This document shows positions 11,420 to 22,600 of a stretch of 64,000 bases of DNA, in pieces. How positions within the stretch are numbered: position 1 is the first letter of the stretch; the number at the start of each line of letters is the position of its first letter. The position numbers and the translations under genes are program-made. The notes beneath the pieces were generated by a model that worked only from the letters and a program-made list of their open reading frames with translations, did not search any database and was not told where the DNA came from. Origin of the DNA: Cryptomeria japonica (Eukaryota; Streptophyta; Pinopsida; Cupressales; Cupressaceae); NCBI RefSeq assembly GCF_030272615.1, contig NC_081407.1, positions 437,606,230 to 437,670,229 on the forward strand. The letters are read 5' to 3'.

Positions 11420-12973
11420 GTGCAGTGTGGTAATAAACTAAAATCAGCTCAAGAGATCATTGTTTCACATAATAGAGAGGAAGCATATTCAAACACACAA
11501 TCTGAGGAACAATCATTTTTATCAATTTTGTCAAACATGGAAGAACAAATGCAGCTAAAAGATCAAGGGAACAAAGAATATTCATTATCATGGAACAACA
11601 AACAAGAGCAACTTGAAATTGAAAGCGAAGAAGCAGATGGAGGTGTTGATGTAGTTCACACATATGCAGAACAAATGTTAAGAACTAGCCTACTTGAATC
11701 AAAATCACATACGACTGACATGGACTTAACCGAGGACGATCAAGATTTTCTTGTACGAGGTCATTCTGATGAGAGTATCGTCCTAGACATGGAAATACCT
11801 ACTAAAAGCTCTGACATCTCTATCATGACTCCCAATATCTCTGAAACATATCAACCTAAAGATCCTTTATCCTTAAGCTATCCTGAACCTATGGACTAGG
11901 AAAATGAAGGACATACTAACATTGATACCTTACCTAATGACCATGCCATATCCTTATATCTTAATGAAATCAAACCAACAAGAACTTTCACTAGGGATTC
12001 CACTAACGTATCTTCAAGTCAAAGAGGTACCAAATCTCCTAGTCACAAAAATGAAAATAAAGAAAACAATATCAGGTATAATGCTGAAAACCATTTATTG
12101 GCAACATTAGACCATGGAAAAGTAAAAATAAAGGATGCACCTATCGGTGAAAACCTCCTCGAGGCGCCGAAAGTTGGGAGATTTGACACCTTACTTGTGT
12201 ACTATCAAGAGAAGTCATCTATCCTAATAGAACCAACAGTTATCATTGACACAATCGATCTACATCCAACAACAATCTCTTTATCAGAACCAACAAGGAA
12301 AAGATATTTGAAATCCTTCAAAAGATGGCAAATCAATTTCACCTGGTCATACGTAGACATTCTAGGGTTCAATCCAGATCTTATAATACATCACCCGAAT
12401 ATCAGTCCAGGAGAAAACATCAATAATGGAACACAACATGGATCAAGAGCAGACATCAATAATGGAACACAACATAAATCAGGAGCAGGCATTCTATTTA
12501 TTAAAATGGCTACAAAATGGAACATTAAACAACTTCAAGTCTTTGGAGACTCTCAGCTTGTCATTAATCAAATCAATGATGACTATCAAACAAACGATGA
12601 CAAACTCATGCTTTACAAAAAGATGGTGGATGATTTCCAAAAATATTTTGTCGAAATCAATTTTGAGCAAATTCCAAGAAATGAGAACAAAGCAGTAGAT
12701 GTTATGGAAAAACTTGCTTCTCTATTACAAACACAAAAAAATCAAGAGCGCTATGAATTCTTGGTTGAAGAGTTGTTTCATCCCGCCTTTAATTGTCCTG
12801 ATTACCAAACCATCTGTCAAATTATTGGACATAATAATTCTTCCCGCTATGGCCAAACTTACACATACCTGAAAGATAACACCTTACCTCTTGACCTATC
12901 AAAGAACCAAAAGAGAAACTTTATTCGCCAATCCTCCCATTATACTCTCGTCGTGGATACCCTATTTAAATGA
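11420..12973 (+). pseudogene. Pre-RT linker joined to RNase H-like domain (RT deleted)
   Basis: In frame with the protease. 11420-11899 is an acidic, Ser/Glu-rich linker; a TAG at 11897-11899 interrupts it. At about 12330-12400 the FTWSYVDILGFNPDLIIHH segment matches the block that normally sits just before the reverse transcriptase in Tat polyproteins. Instead of RT and the first RNase H, the frame then runs through a 36-bp duplicated segment (12417-12488) into GAGILFIK, QLQVFGDSQLVINQI and FEQIPRNENKAVD, an RVT_3-type second RNase H characteristic of Tat. So RT and the first RNase H are cleanly deleted in frame. The segment ends at a TGA (12971-12973) that looks like a decayed arginine CGA codon. 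Confidence 0.75.
12417..12488 (+). repeat. 36-bp direct repeat at the RT deletion junction
   Basis: Two adjacent 36-bp copies beginning ACATCAATAATGGAACACA, at 12417-12452 and 12453-12488, with three differences. They sit exactly where RT is missing and keep the reading frame open. They may mark the recombination or template switch that removed RT, or a later slippage. Confidence 0.75.
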
Positions 12974-14116
12974 GGTCTAGACAGTACTCTCTTAAGATGT
13001 CTTGAACAAGAATAATCTGAGAAGGCCTTAAAGGAAGTCCATAACAACATTTGTGGCACTCATTCAAGTGGTCTTACCCTTTCGAAAAAACTCATACGCT
13101 TGGGCTATTATTGGCCGACTATGGAACAAGATTCTTTTCAAATAGATAGAACGTGCAAACAATGTCAGATCCATGGGAACTTGATCCATGCACTAGCACA
13201 AGAACTTCATGCTTTGGCAACATCTTGGCCTTTTTTTCAATGGGGTCTTGATCTAGTGGGAAAAATAAATCCTTCTTCATCTAATGGTCACAAATTCATC
13301 CTTGTAGCTACAAAATATTTTATAAAATGGATCGAGGCAGTACCTCTCACAAATATCACATGAAAACAAATTACTGCACTCATCTTGAATTACATCATTT
13401 GTCGCTATGGAATACCAATGACCATTATCACTGATAATGGGTGACCATTCAAGAATCAGGATGTACAAGAGCTATGTGAGAAGTTTAAGATCCAACACAG
13501 ATTCTCCACACCCTATTATCCACAAGGGAATGGGCAGGCAGAAGCATCTAACAAAACTATTCTGAAAATCTTCAAAAAGACAGTGAATGATGCTGGGAAA
13601 AATTGGCATATTCAACTAAACCCTGCTCTCTGGGCCTACCACACCAGTATCCGCACACCAACAGGTGCCACACCTTTCTCTCTTGTATACGGATTAGAAG
13701 CCATATTGCCTATCGAAGTAGAGATTCCCTCTCTACATGCATCACTAAAAGGTCTCGCCCCAGATGAAGAACAAAGAGTGTCTAGACTACAAGAGTTAGA
13801 ACTGATCCAGGAACGAAGACAAAATGCCTTTGACCATTTAAAGGTATATCAGCAAAGAATGTGCCGAAGTTATAATCACAAGGTCAAACCATGAATCTTT
13901 CAAGTTGGAGAACTAGTACTAAAGGAAAATCCACGAAATCAGTCAGATCGAGAAAAGAAAGGAAAATTTGAACCAAACTGGTTAGGTCCATTTGTGGTCA
14001 CAACAGTATTTGGGTCAGTGGCATATCAGCTATCAACACAAGACAAAGATCAGCTCGAGGAACCCATCAATAGCATGCATCTGAAGAAGTTTTATGTCCG
14101 AAAAATCCAAAAATAG
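12974..14116 (+). pseudogene. Tat-type integrase
   Basis: Integrase in the same frame as the protease. The N-terminal zinc-binding region has H...H (EVHNNICGTHSSG) and C-x2-C (TCKQCQ). The catalytic core has D in WGLDLVGKINPSS, D in TIITDNG and E in GNGQAEASNK, the DDE triad that inserts element DNA into the chromosome. Stops occur at 13013-13015, 13361-13363, 13442-13444 and 13892-13894. The C-terminal region is GELVLKENPRNQSD and SVAYQLSTQDKDQ, ending HLKKFYVRKIQK at a TAG. There is no chromodomain, consistent with Tat. Several stops are TGA in place of expected Arg CGA codons. Confidence 0.85.
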
Positions 14117-14378
14117 TGAAAAAGCAAAAAAAAACAACAAAACAAAAATCAAATATGATAAAAAGTGCAATAAAAATAGATGGTGAAAACCTGGCAAACA
14201 GGCGCTATCTGTCGGCTAGCTCTGCCATCTATTGGTTCGCGCTTTCTTCTGCTTGCATTATTTTCCGTCAGCGTTGTTCATATTCATCATAAAGCCTTTT
14301 GTACATACGCAGACATCCCAGGTGATTTCTCGTCATGGTTTAGATCATTGACTATATCATAATAAGGCTTGTTTCTAG

Positions 14379-14415
14379 GCTGGGGGCAAAATCCTGAACC
14401 TGGCTGGGGGCAAAA
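14379..14415 (+). other. Internal polypurine-tract-like pair
   Basis: Two copies of GGCTGGGGGCAAAA, near 14379 and 14402, lie about 270 bp after the integrase stop. They resemble the purine tract at the right LTR and could be secondary plus-strand priming sites. Confidence 0.4.
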
Positions 14416-15689
14416 AGTTTTGATCATTTTGAGTTTAATCAAAACAGGTAGAACAATAGTCAGACAACGCTTGTCAAGCAAAAAAACTGAGATACATCCA
14501 ACATGGAACATAAGATCACATTGTCAACCATTAACTATCACATATCAATCTAAACATGACAAAACACATATCAATGGATGATATATCTTGACTCATGATT
14601 TTAACACTTTGGCAATAATGGTTCAATTATTTTATTTTGATTTTCGCTATTATGATTTCTGAGTAACTCTAGGATGTCTTTGACTAGAGGAACGAGGAAG
14701 GAACATGATATTTTTCTTGTCTACTGTCTGTAAATTAATCATTAATATGTGCAAAATGGTCTAAGGAAATGATCATCAGAATATCATGGAAGACATTTCA
14801 GACTTGCATATAGAAGTGGTTAATACTGCCTGTTTTACGCAAGCAACACTCTGGTCATCTTGGTTCAATTATACCTCGATGCTTGTGCTAACTTGCAATA
14901 TCAAAACCCAGGAAAGTAGTGCTCAGGTCATCATGGTTCAATTATACCATTGATGTTTGCACTCACTTCCCACATTTTAGAGGCTCAATGATGAAACAAA
15001 GCAATGACTCCATGACCAGTCCGATCACCGCATTGCATGTCATTTTGCATTTGCATTTTAAGATAGACTTGCATTTCATTCTGCATGGGATCACAATACT
15101 CATCTTTTCCAAGGCCAAAGCTAACATGGTGTTATTTCTCTTATTACGTGATTGAGTACATTGGACAATAACAAAAATAATCAATTCATTCATCCTACAT
15201 GATAAGTTAGTTCATCTCATGTAACCATTGCATACCAAGACATCATTCATATAAAGCATCAAATCATATAAAATAACACCATTGCATTGCATTACATCCA
15301 TCTCATATTGACATGCATGAGAAAATCATAAAAATATCATAAACATAGAAAGCATTGCAATCGCACAAACATCACATAGAAATTATAAGCATCACCATAC
15401 ATATTTGCATTTGCACACATCATGAAAATAACTGCACATCATAATCATATGCCAAATAGAATGCATCCATCATCTCATAGGTCATGTAGAACGAATAGGA
15501 TAGACTGCATATCATATCATCAAAACAAGATCAAATGTCCAATGTACAATGATATCACAATATATATGAGACACATCACAAATATACATCGCGAGAATCA
15601 TCAATATCTCATCACAAAAGGGTGTGTACATGAATACATCACTGTCTCATATTAGTGTGACCACTAAGATGCGGAGTGAAAAATCAGAA
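14416..15689 (+). other. 3' non-coding region of Tat-type element
   Basis: Long non-coding interval, rich in CAT/ATC words (for example 15190-15660). No frame with recognisable similarity. Such long 3' regions are common in Tat-lineage elements. Confidence 0.5.
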
Positions 15690-15939
15690 TAATCAAATCA
15701 AGTATAAATCGAGAATAATCAAAAAATAAGAATAATCAAATCATCAGCAATCATCAAAAATAAAAAAATCGTAAAAAATTTCCAAAAATCAAGTCAAAAA
15801 AATCTAAAAATCAAAAAATCGTCAAAATCATCAAAATCTAAAAATCGTCAAAATCAAAATTAGAAAATCGGAAAAATCGGAAAAACCAAAAAAATCAAAA
15901 AAAAAAAAAATCGAAAAAATTGTCAAAAAAAAAAAAAAA
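15690..15939 (+). repeat. AAAATC low-complexity tract
   Basis: Imperfect runs of AAAAATC, AAAATCG and poly-A, ending in long A runs directly before the GC-rich island. Confidence 0.75.
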
Positions 15940-16082
15940 CCCCCGCTCGCAGTGGCACCCAAAACGCCGCCCACGGCACTGGCAGCGCCAGTGGTGGCGC
16001 TTGCGGCGCTCGCAGCGCCTGCGGTGGCGCTGGAGGCGCCCGCAGCCGCCGTCAGGCCTCCACTCCGCCTCCTCACCACCGC
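15940..16082. repeat. GC-rich island of GGCGC/GCGCC words
   Basis: About 140 bp of strongly GC-rich sequence in an otherwise AT-rich element. Repeated GGCGC and GCGCC words (for example CAGCGCCAGTGGTGGCGCTT near 15984-16003) can pair as hairpins. The Ala/Arg-rich translations in three frames are a composition effect, not genes. Confidence 0.7.
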
Positions 16083-16853
16083 CTCCTCTCCTGCCAAATT
16101 TCCAAAAAAATTTTTAAAAAAATCATTTTTTTTACAAATAAAAAAAAAATGCATGATAATAAATTTTTTTTTGGGGGTTCAAAGTGAAGTTTTTTCAAAA
16201 AATCCAAACAACCCATTTCACTAATCAAAAAACCCATCTCAACAATATAATTTTCTCCACAACCCATTTGACGAAAATGCTAATAAAATTTTTGGGAGGC
16301 AAATGGAATTTTTTTTAAAAAAATCTGGAAAAACCCAACGCGAATCTTATGCTACCCCCTCAAATATGCCAACATTAGCTCATTTGAACCTTCCTGCAAC
16401 ATGATATCAACAAACTGTCAGTTCTTTATCCAATCAATCTTATCAATTCTATCAATCCATCTCATCTGATCCTTTCTATCATGTCTTATACAAGATGAAT
16501 CCTTCTTAGAACCAGACGTTTTGATCAAGTTTTATACAGGATATATCGTTCCTGAAACCATATGCTTAGATCATCTTTGTCTTATACAGGAGGTGCCATT
16601 CCTAAAACCAGACTTGATCTCGATCTCATCAATCCTATCAATTCAATCAAATTCTATCAATCATCACATCAAGAACCGCATCAAAGTAATCGAAGAACTC
16701 GCACTTTCATCAACCACAGTTGCAGGAATCATCCAATAGTCTATCGGGAAATCAATTTTACAAAGATCCAAAAAACTCCAAAGGTCAATTATCTCAATTG
16801 ATCTCCCGAGGGGGCATCATCGGACCACATATCTATCAATCAGTGTCTGGGGC

Positions 16854-17045
16854 ATCATATCATCTCAAACATCGAATCCACATCATATCGACATCATATC
16901 ATCTCAAACATCGAATCCACATCATATCGACATCATATCATCTCAAACATCGAATCAACATCATATCGAGATTTATCATCTTCAAGATCGAAACAACATC
17001 ATATCGAGATTTATCATCTCCGAATCGAATCAGTATCATATCGAA
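16854..17045 (+). repeat. 39-bp tandem repeat, three good units plus decayed tail
   Basis: Units start CATCATATCATCTCAAACAT at 16854, 16893 and 16932 and are nearly identical; degraded units continue to about 17045. The array sits just upstream of the 3' purine tract. Confidence 0.85.
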
Positions 17046-17153
17046 ACCAAATCCGCATCAACTCAAGATCAAATCTACATCCTATCAAAATCAATATCAA
17101 CAACATCATCAATCGAGTTTTCTTTGAACCAATGCATCGTCACACATCGCTTC

Positions 17154-17167
17154 AAAGAGGGGCAAAA
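17154..17167 (+). other. Polypurine tract of Tat-type element
   Basis: CAAAGAGGGGCAAAA ends one base before the TG of the right LTR. It primes plus-strand synthesis during reverse transcription. Confidence 0.75.
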
Positions 17168-18218
17168 TGCAAAACACCTAAAAATGGTTTGAAGATAGTT
17201 AATTAAATACGCAGTTATTTGATTAATTCCCCTTCCCAATTAATTGAATTCACAAGCAATTTAATTAATTTCTCTATTCATCTACTAGTAAATAAATCTA
17301 AATGATTTATTTATATAGTTCATCTTACATCCTCCTTTGATTAATTAATTCTAAATTAATTAATGTCTCTCCATATTAATCAATTCTTCTAATCCCTAAT
17401 TAAGATTAACAAACTCAAGTTTGTTGAGATTAATTACCATTTTCCAATTATTTAAATTTCTAAATTCAAATGAGCACATGGCTCCTAACTTTAACCACCT
17501 AACCTAACCATCCCCTAACCTAACCCATTCAATCTAATCTTGGGTCTAACTAACCCTATCCTATCTTGCACATTCTAACCTCCTTATCCTAACCTCTCAT
17601 GGTGTGGATATTCTCTCCTTGAGACACATGGAACTTTTGCCACATGTCTCCTCCCTTGGATACTTGCCCTCTCATGAGCAAGGCTCCTTGACACTTGTCA
17701 CCACAGAGATGACAAGTGTCCCTTCCTCCAACCTCTTCTCCAACTTCCTCAATCTTGGCCCTTGATATCTTCAGATCAAATCTAGACCGTCGATTCCTGC
17801 CACCTCAGCTTTGGCCTTGGAATTCTTATAAATATCCCCCATTTTGGAGCAGTATGGATCCCATCTCATATCAATTTAGGCATCATTACTATAGGCAATT
17901 TGCATTTCAATTATCTAGTAATTAGCTTTTGGATTTATCATAGCATGTTAATCTAGTTTCTTAAATCATGCATTTCATATCATCTCCATAGTCAATCATG
18001 ATCAATTAGCTACTCAACTCTTGAGTTGTCACTTTGGAGATCATTGCTCCGCTGAGAGCCCATCAATCCAACACCTTCAAGGTCCTCAAGAATAGAGGAA
18101 AATGGGACATTTCGAGGAAGGATTATGGTTTGCATCTTTGATTTAGTTTTTCAATTATGTTTTTATTGTCTCATTATATGTGTATGCCTCTTATACTAAC
18201 CACATTTTTAGCATCACA
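17168..18218 (+). repeat. 3' LTR of Tat-type element
   Basis: 1051 bp, TGCAAAACACC...GCATCACA. It differs from the 5' LTR by scattered substitutions and a 12-bp insertion near 17660-17675. It has the same TATA candidate (TTATAAATATCC, near 17826). Confidence 0.9.
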
Positions 18219-18494
18219 AATATTATTTATATGATATGAGTTTATGAGTTCTATGTTAAAATGTAATGAGCTAACTTATATGTAAAATGTTACAATTGAG
18301 TTAGTGAAATGGAATTGAGATATGTCATACTATGGATTGATTGATAGAATAATAGTAATGGTTGTCTTGAATCTCATTGAGTAAATAAGAGTTTTCTAAA
18401 TGAATGGTTTAATAGATCTATGATGCTTTATGATAGATGATAGTAGGAGTAGTTATAAATATTTGTTTAGTGGTTTAAAATGAACTTAAGGGAA

Positions 18495-19297
18495 TGTTGA
18501 AGCAGTCATCGGTGAGGAGGGACCTCAAAGAGATCAATCAGGACCGGTCAACAAGAGTAAACACAAGGGAAACAAAAAGATATGATGGAGGCAATGCAGA
18601 AAAAATTATTTTTATTGCATGAAAATTGATTACAACCAACTAGTAACAACTAGGTTACAACATACCGGCTCACATGCCTAGTAGAACATACAGAATAGGT
18701 GAAAACCGGGACCTTGAATCTTGAGATCTATCTTCTACGCACAGTCTAGCTACTTGATTCTTTGACTGATTACATTATAATGTGTAATTACAATTATATA
18801 TATATCGATCTAAAGGATCCATTCGGCCCAAAAGGGATCAAAACCCAAAGAACAAGACCTAATGTGTAAAATAACAAGGTCGGCCTCCACCAAGAGATTC
18901 CTCCAGAAAATACAAAGGATGAAACGAAGAGCACGGGAAAAGGTCAGCCACACGCCAAGGAACATCATAATCAATGCCCAAGGCTCTGCAAGCTATAGAA
19001 GGGGTTCTGGTAGATCACCAAAATAGGTCCAAGCAACCGGTAACAAGAACTACTAATTGGTAATAGGAAACTGTCAAGGAAACCGATAGCGATATCTTGC
19101 TGGAAAATGATCCAAATGCGATGCGGTCTGGAAGCAAGAAAGATGATCAAGTCTTCAAGTAGAATCCAACTCCACAGGATCCAGTGAGCCAAAACTGAGA
19201 CATACAGAAAGGAAAACTGCAAATAGAAAGCAAAATAGAAAGGAAAATGTTTTTGGTTGATGCAAGATTGCTATGAACTGGGGATGCTCCCGCATCA
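18495..19297 (-). mobile_element. Probable solo LTR inserted in the old LTR
   Basis: 803 bp with TGTTGAAGC...GCATCA ends. On the minus strand it has LTR-like signals in order: a TATATATATATA stretch and a polyadenylation-like CAATAAAAATAA near the far end. ACCGG words are frequent, as in the copia element at 23853-30560. No convincing 5-bp target duplication is seen (GGGAA left, TAAGT right; TAAG recurs with an offset). It could instead be a short non-autonomous element. Confidence 0.45.
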
Positions 19298-19676
19298 TAA
19301 GTAATGTAATAGAATGTGTTGCCCTAGATACATGTTAAGTGAATGGTTAGTTGAATAATGAGTAATTGTGATTTTCTAGATGGATAGATGTTATGATGTC
19401 AAGTAGTGTCATTGAGATACCCTAGGGCATGGTTACGTTTGCAAGAGATACTTGGTGATATATTGATGTTTAAATGTTTTTATTCTGCTTGTGTAATATA
19501 GTTCTATGGTTATATTCATGTTGATCTATAAGACCTTGTTAATATATAGTGTTGGATTCAATGTATGTTAATGATAATGTAGTAGTAATGGATGTTAAAA
19601 TTTTTTTATCTCCATTTCTTAGTAGATTTTAGATTATTTCTCTAGGGTATTTTGGCAGGCATTACATTGGCGCCCC

Positions 19677-20642
19677 TTTTTTTTACTATTCATGAACCTA
19701 TAGCTTGTCAAAGAGTCTGATAGAGACTGTAAATTGGCCTTTTCCACTGTTTTGATAGTGATCTCTATCACTAACATCAAAGATTTATGAAACCTGGTAT
19801 TGTTCTAGTCAAAGATTAGACTCAATTTTTAATCTTGTATGCATATGCTAGCTTTGCATTGTCACTAAGGGTTTGGTTTTTTATACCCTCCTTGGTCTGA
19901 GTGTATGTTGTCCCTTACGGTGTAGCATGCCTTTGAAGGTTTTCCTTAAAGTTGTAATCTTTGTGTTATGCCTTTTGTTTTGGCTGCACTATATTCTTCA
20001 TTTTAGAGCTTAATTTGAATTTAGTCCATGCTATTATACAATGACTTAACCTTGTGATTTAATTTCTTTGTTCATGATTTTGGTCACATGAATGGTTTGT
20101 GACCATTATATGTCATGATCTCTATGTTTGGAGCTTTATGGAGATCTCATCTTCATACATACTTTGCCCTATGATTGTCACTTATGTATTAGATTTAGGA
20201 CTGCCACTTTTGAAGACCCCATTCATGGTTACTATGATAATGTCCCTTTTTACTCTGTATCAGATCAATGCATATGAATGATTGAAAATAAGCCTTCTCT
20301 GTGACTATTATTAAAGCTTCTCCAAAGACTATGCTATGTGCTGCTACTTCTCATGTAATTGTATTAAGAAGATACTAATTGTTTAAAAAAGTGTAAGAAT
20401 AAACTCACTGTTATGAATGATTAGTGTCTGATCGATACAATTACCAATATGCTAAGCTTAACCCTTGTGGGAGCCCATTTTACTCCATATGTTTTAATTA
20501 CTATGATATCAACTTAAAATGTTCCAGTAATGAATATGATACCTGTACCTACACAATGAACAAACATGTTAGATAAAACAATGAAAGTTGAATTTTGATG
20601 GATATTGATGATGGTTGTTTGCTTTTCTTTCTAATACAAATG
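19677..20642. other. No gene recognised
   Basis: AT-rich sequence following the PBS-like TGGCGCC at 19668. No domain is recognised; if the old LTR is a 5' LTR this is its degraded interior. Confidence 0.35.
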
Positions 20643-22600
20643 TGTAGCGTCGTAAATTGTACGCACTTGCTAGGGTGGTACAATTTCACACCTAGTTTAG
20701 CACCTGCCTTGGCGCATTTTGCGTTTTGCATTGCATTTCCCCTTTAGCACTTAATTAATTAAATTAATTAGGTCTAAGGTTCTATTTTATCATCTCCCAT
20801 ATCATAAAGTTGGGCCCTTTTCATTAAAGTGTGCCCCTTCCATTTTATTCTTCCAATACATCATTTAATCGAAAACCCTAATTAGGTCCTATTTTGAACT
20901 TTAAGGCCTGATTTCGGGGGTCAAAACATCTTAAAATCAGCTGTAACTTTGGGATTCTCTCTAAAATCATCATATCCGATGGCCCTGAAAATTTGGTGAA
21001 AAGTTGTCGGGACCATGGCGCTCGGAGTGCACACGGTCCCGGACATTTCTCCCGAAATTTTAGGAGCGCAATCCAATCATAAAATAAAGCTTAACCCCAA
21101 GAAATTGGCGGGAGATTCAATCTCTAAGTCGGCCTAAAGTTGAAATTAAGACCTAGGGTTTCATATATAAGAGCTCTCTTTCTTCATTGGAAAGGATCCG
21201 AAATTTTGGTTTTCAGGGGCCTTCTATGCAGCGAAAGAGCAGATCTTTGAAGACTTCAACAACATTCAACATCCATCCATCAAGCATTCATCAATTTCAT
21301 TCATCCATTTAGGGCTTTGAAGACATTGAAGAGAAATAGGGGATCACCGACTGAAGATTGGCTTGTACCCCTCCCTTGGGGTTGGGTATGATTTCATGTT
21401 GTTTTCATGTCTTTACATAAGCCTCATTATATCATTTGTATTCATGCTTTAGATCACTTTGCATCTTGGTTTGGAGCATTTACATTATCATTTACAAGCA
21501 ATTAGGGTTTACTTTCTAGGTTGCTCTAGTTTGCTTACTTTCATTTTAGGATCTTGCACACACACAAGGTTTGCACACACAACTGTTACTATACAACTTG
21601 GCTATTCGTGGAGGTGGAAATCACCAAAGCGGGGGTTTGACTAAGGCAAAACCCTATATAGCCACCTACAACCCTTTTCAGATATAAGTGCAGATTTTTG
21701 AATTCGAAGGACGCCGCAAGTTGCAGATCCGACGGAAGCGGACCGAGACAGAACTTCACACCAAATTCCAACCCAGAAAGCTAGGATAGGGGCGTGGGGC
21801 GCCCTGGTCCTGCCAGGACAGGGGTGCTGGGTGCCCTGGTCCCTGGGACAGGGGCACTGGGCGCCCTAGTCCCTATCCATTTTAGTGAATTTTAGCAATT
21901 TCAGAGGTAGCAGCTTCAGTATTTCAGGCTTCCGGCTTTAGCGGCTTCAGCTGCAGATCTTGCAGAATCAAATCCATTCAAGGTACACATTTACATTTCT
22001 CCTCTTATCCTTACAATTGTTCATCATTAAATCTCAATTCTACAATCTTGTGCTCAAAGTTACTAGTTCATACTTACACTTTAGGGTTAATAGTTGAACT
22101 TGCATCATTCTATCTATCATTTGCAACAAAGGAATAGAAATCCTAATAGGTAGCCCGTGGCTCTCTCTTCCACAAAAAGAAGTAGCCAATTGTGTGATAC
22201 CTCTAGGCTCTTTCGTATTCCACAAGTGTGTGATTGAAAGTGAGATTAGGGCATGTTTGCTTAGTGTCACTTTTTCCCCTACACAAAATGGTAACTACAT
22301 AACTGATTTAATGCCTTCTGAAAGCAACTATGCATTTGTTGATAATACATATGAAATGGTTAGGCATCCTAAGCTCTAACACCTATTTCCCTCATCACTT
22401 GCAGATACTTCTGGGATAGCAGAGCGGAATGAGCATGAAGATATGCAAAATTTCAGCCTTAGGGATTTGTCATTCAGGCAATGACAGATCCCTACTCCTT
22501 TTATATGCTTTCTATTGTAAATGTATATATTTTTTTTGTAATACATTAAATGAGTTACTGTACTATCATAAAATCATGACCCTCACAATTTTTGACCACA
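20643..22600 (+). mobile_element. Gypsy-like LTR and leader segment I
   Basis: Starts TGTAGCGTCGTAAATTGTACG. It has a TATA candidate (TTTCATATATAAGAGCTCTC near 21160-21180) followed by leader-like sequence and a GGGGGTTTGACTAAGGCAAA block near 21630. No coding region. The overall order resembles the segment at 22601-23750, which has GGGGTTTGACCTGAAGGCAA, so I read both as LTR plus leader remnants of related gypsy elements. The right boundary is uncertain. Confidence 0.4.
21784..21876 (+). repeat. Three 30-31 bp GC-rich units
   Basis: Three consecutive units of the form GGACAGGGGCACTGGGCGCC followed by CTRGTCC. One unit of the same kind occurs at about 22730-22760 in the neighbouring segment. 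Confidence 0.7.

Larger units (their letters stand above)
6984..18218 (+). mobile_element. Ty3/gypsy Tat-type element lacking RT
   Basis: An 11.2 kb LTR retrotransposon. Two LTRs (6984-8021 and 17168-18218) differ at roughly 20 positions plus a 12-bp indel by eye, about 2 percent. A tRNA-Lys type PBS follows the left LTR and a purine tract precedes the right one. The flanking 5 bp are GATAT (6979-6983) and AATAT (18219-18223), a target duplication with one change. The interior has a long leader with three 21-bp arrays, no recognisable gag, aspartic protease, an RNase H-like domain, integrase, then a long 3' non-coding region with internal purine tracts. This domain set and the PBS fit the Tat lineage. 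Reverse transcriptase is absent, so the copy could move only with a helper. Confidence 0.88.
6180..19666 (+). mobile_element. Old LTR split by two later insertions
   Basis: The sequence starts TGTAATGACC at 6180 and ends GGCAGGCATTACA at 19666, giving perfect 6-bp inverted termini TGTAAT/ATTACA. TGGCGCCCC follows at 19668 and resembles the start of a primer binding site. Removing the Tat-type element (6984-18218) and the 18495-19297 insertion leaves about 1.45 kb in three pieces (6180-6983, 18224-18494, 19298-19666), a plausible LTR length. No polypurine tract precedes 6180, so it reads as a 5' LTR or a solo LTR on the plus strand. No coding remnant of its internal region is recognised to the right. 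Family unknown; the assignment rests on structure only. Confidence 0.5.

Noticed and set aside
15831-16267. Ala- and Arg-rich frames on both strands
   Set aside because: All derive from the GC-rich island and poly-A tracts; three overlapping frames open at once indicates composition, not coding.
18495-19297. SINE
   Set aside because: No pol III A and B boxes or A tail seen; TG...CA ends and LTR-like signals fit better.
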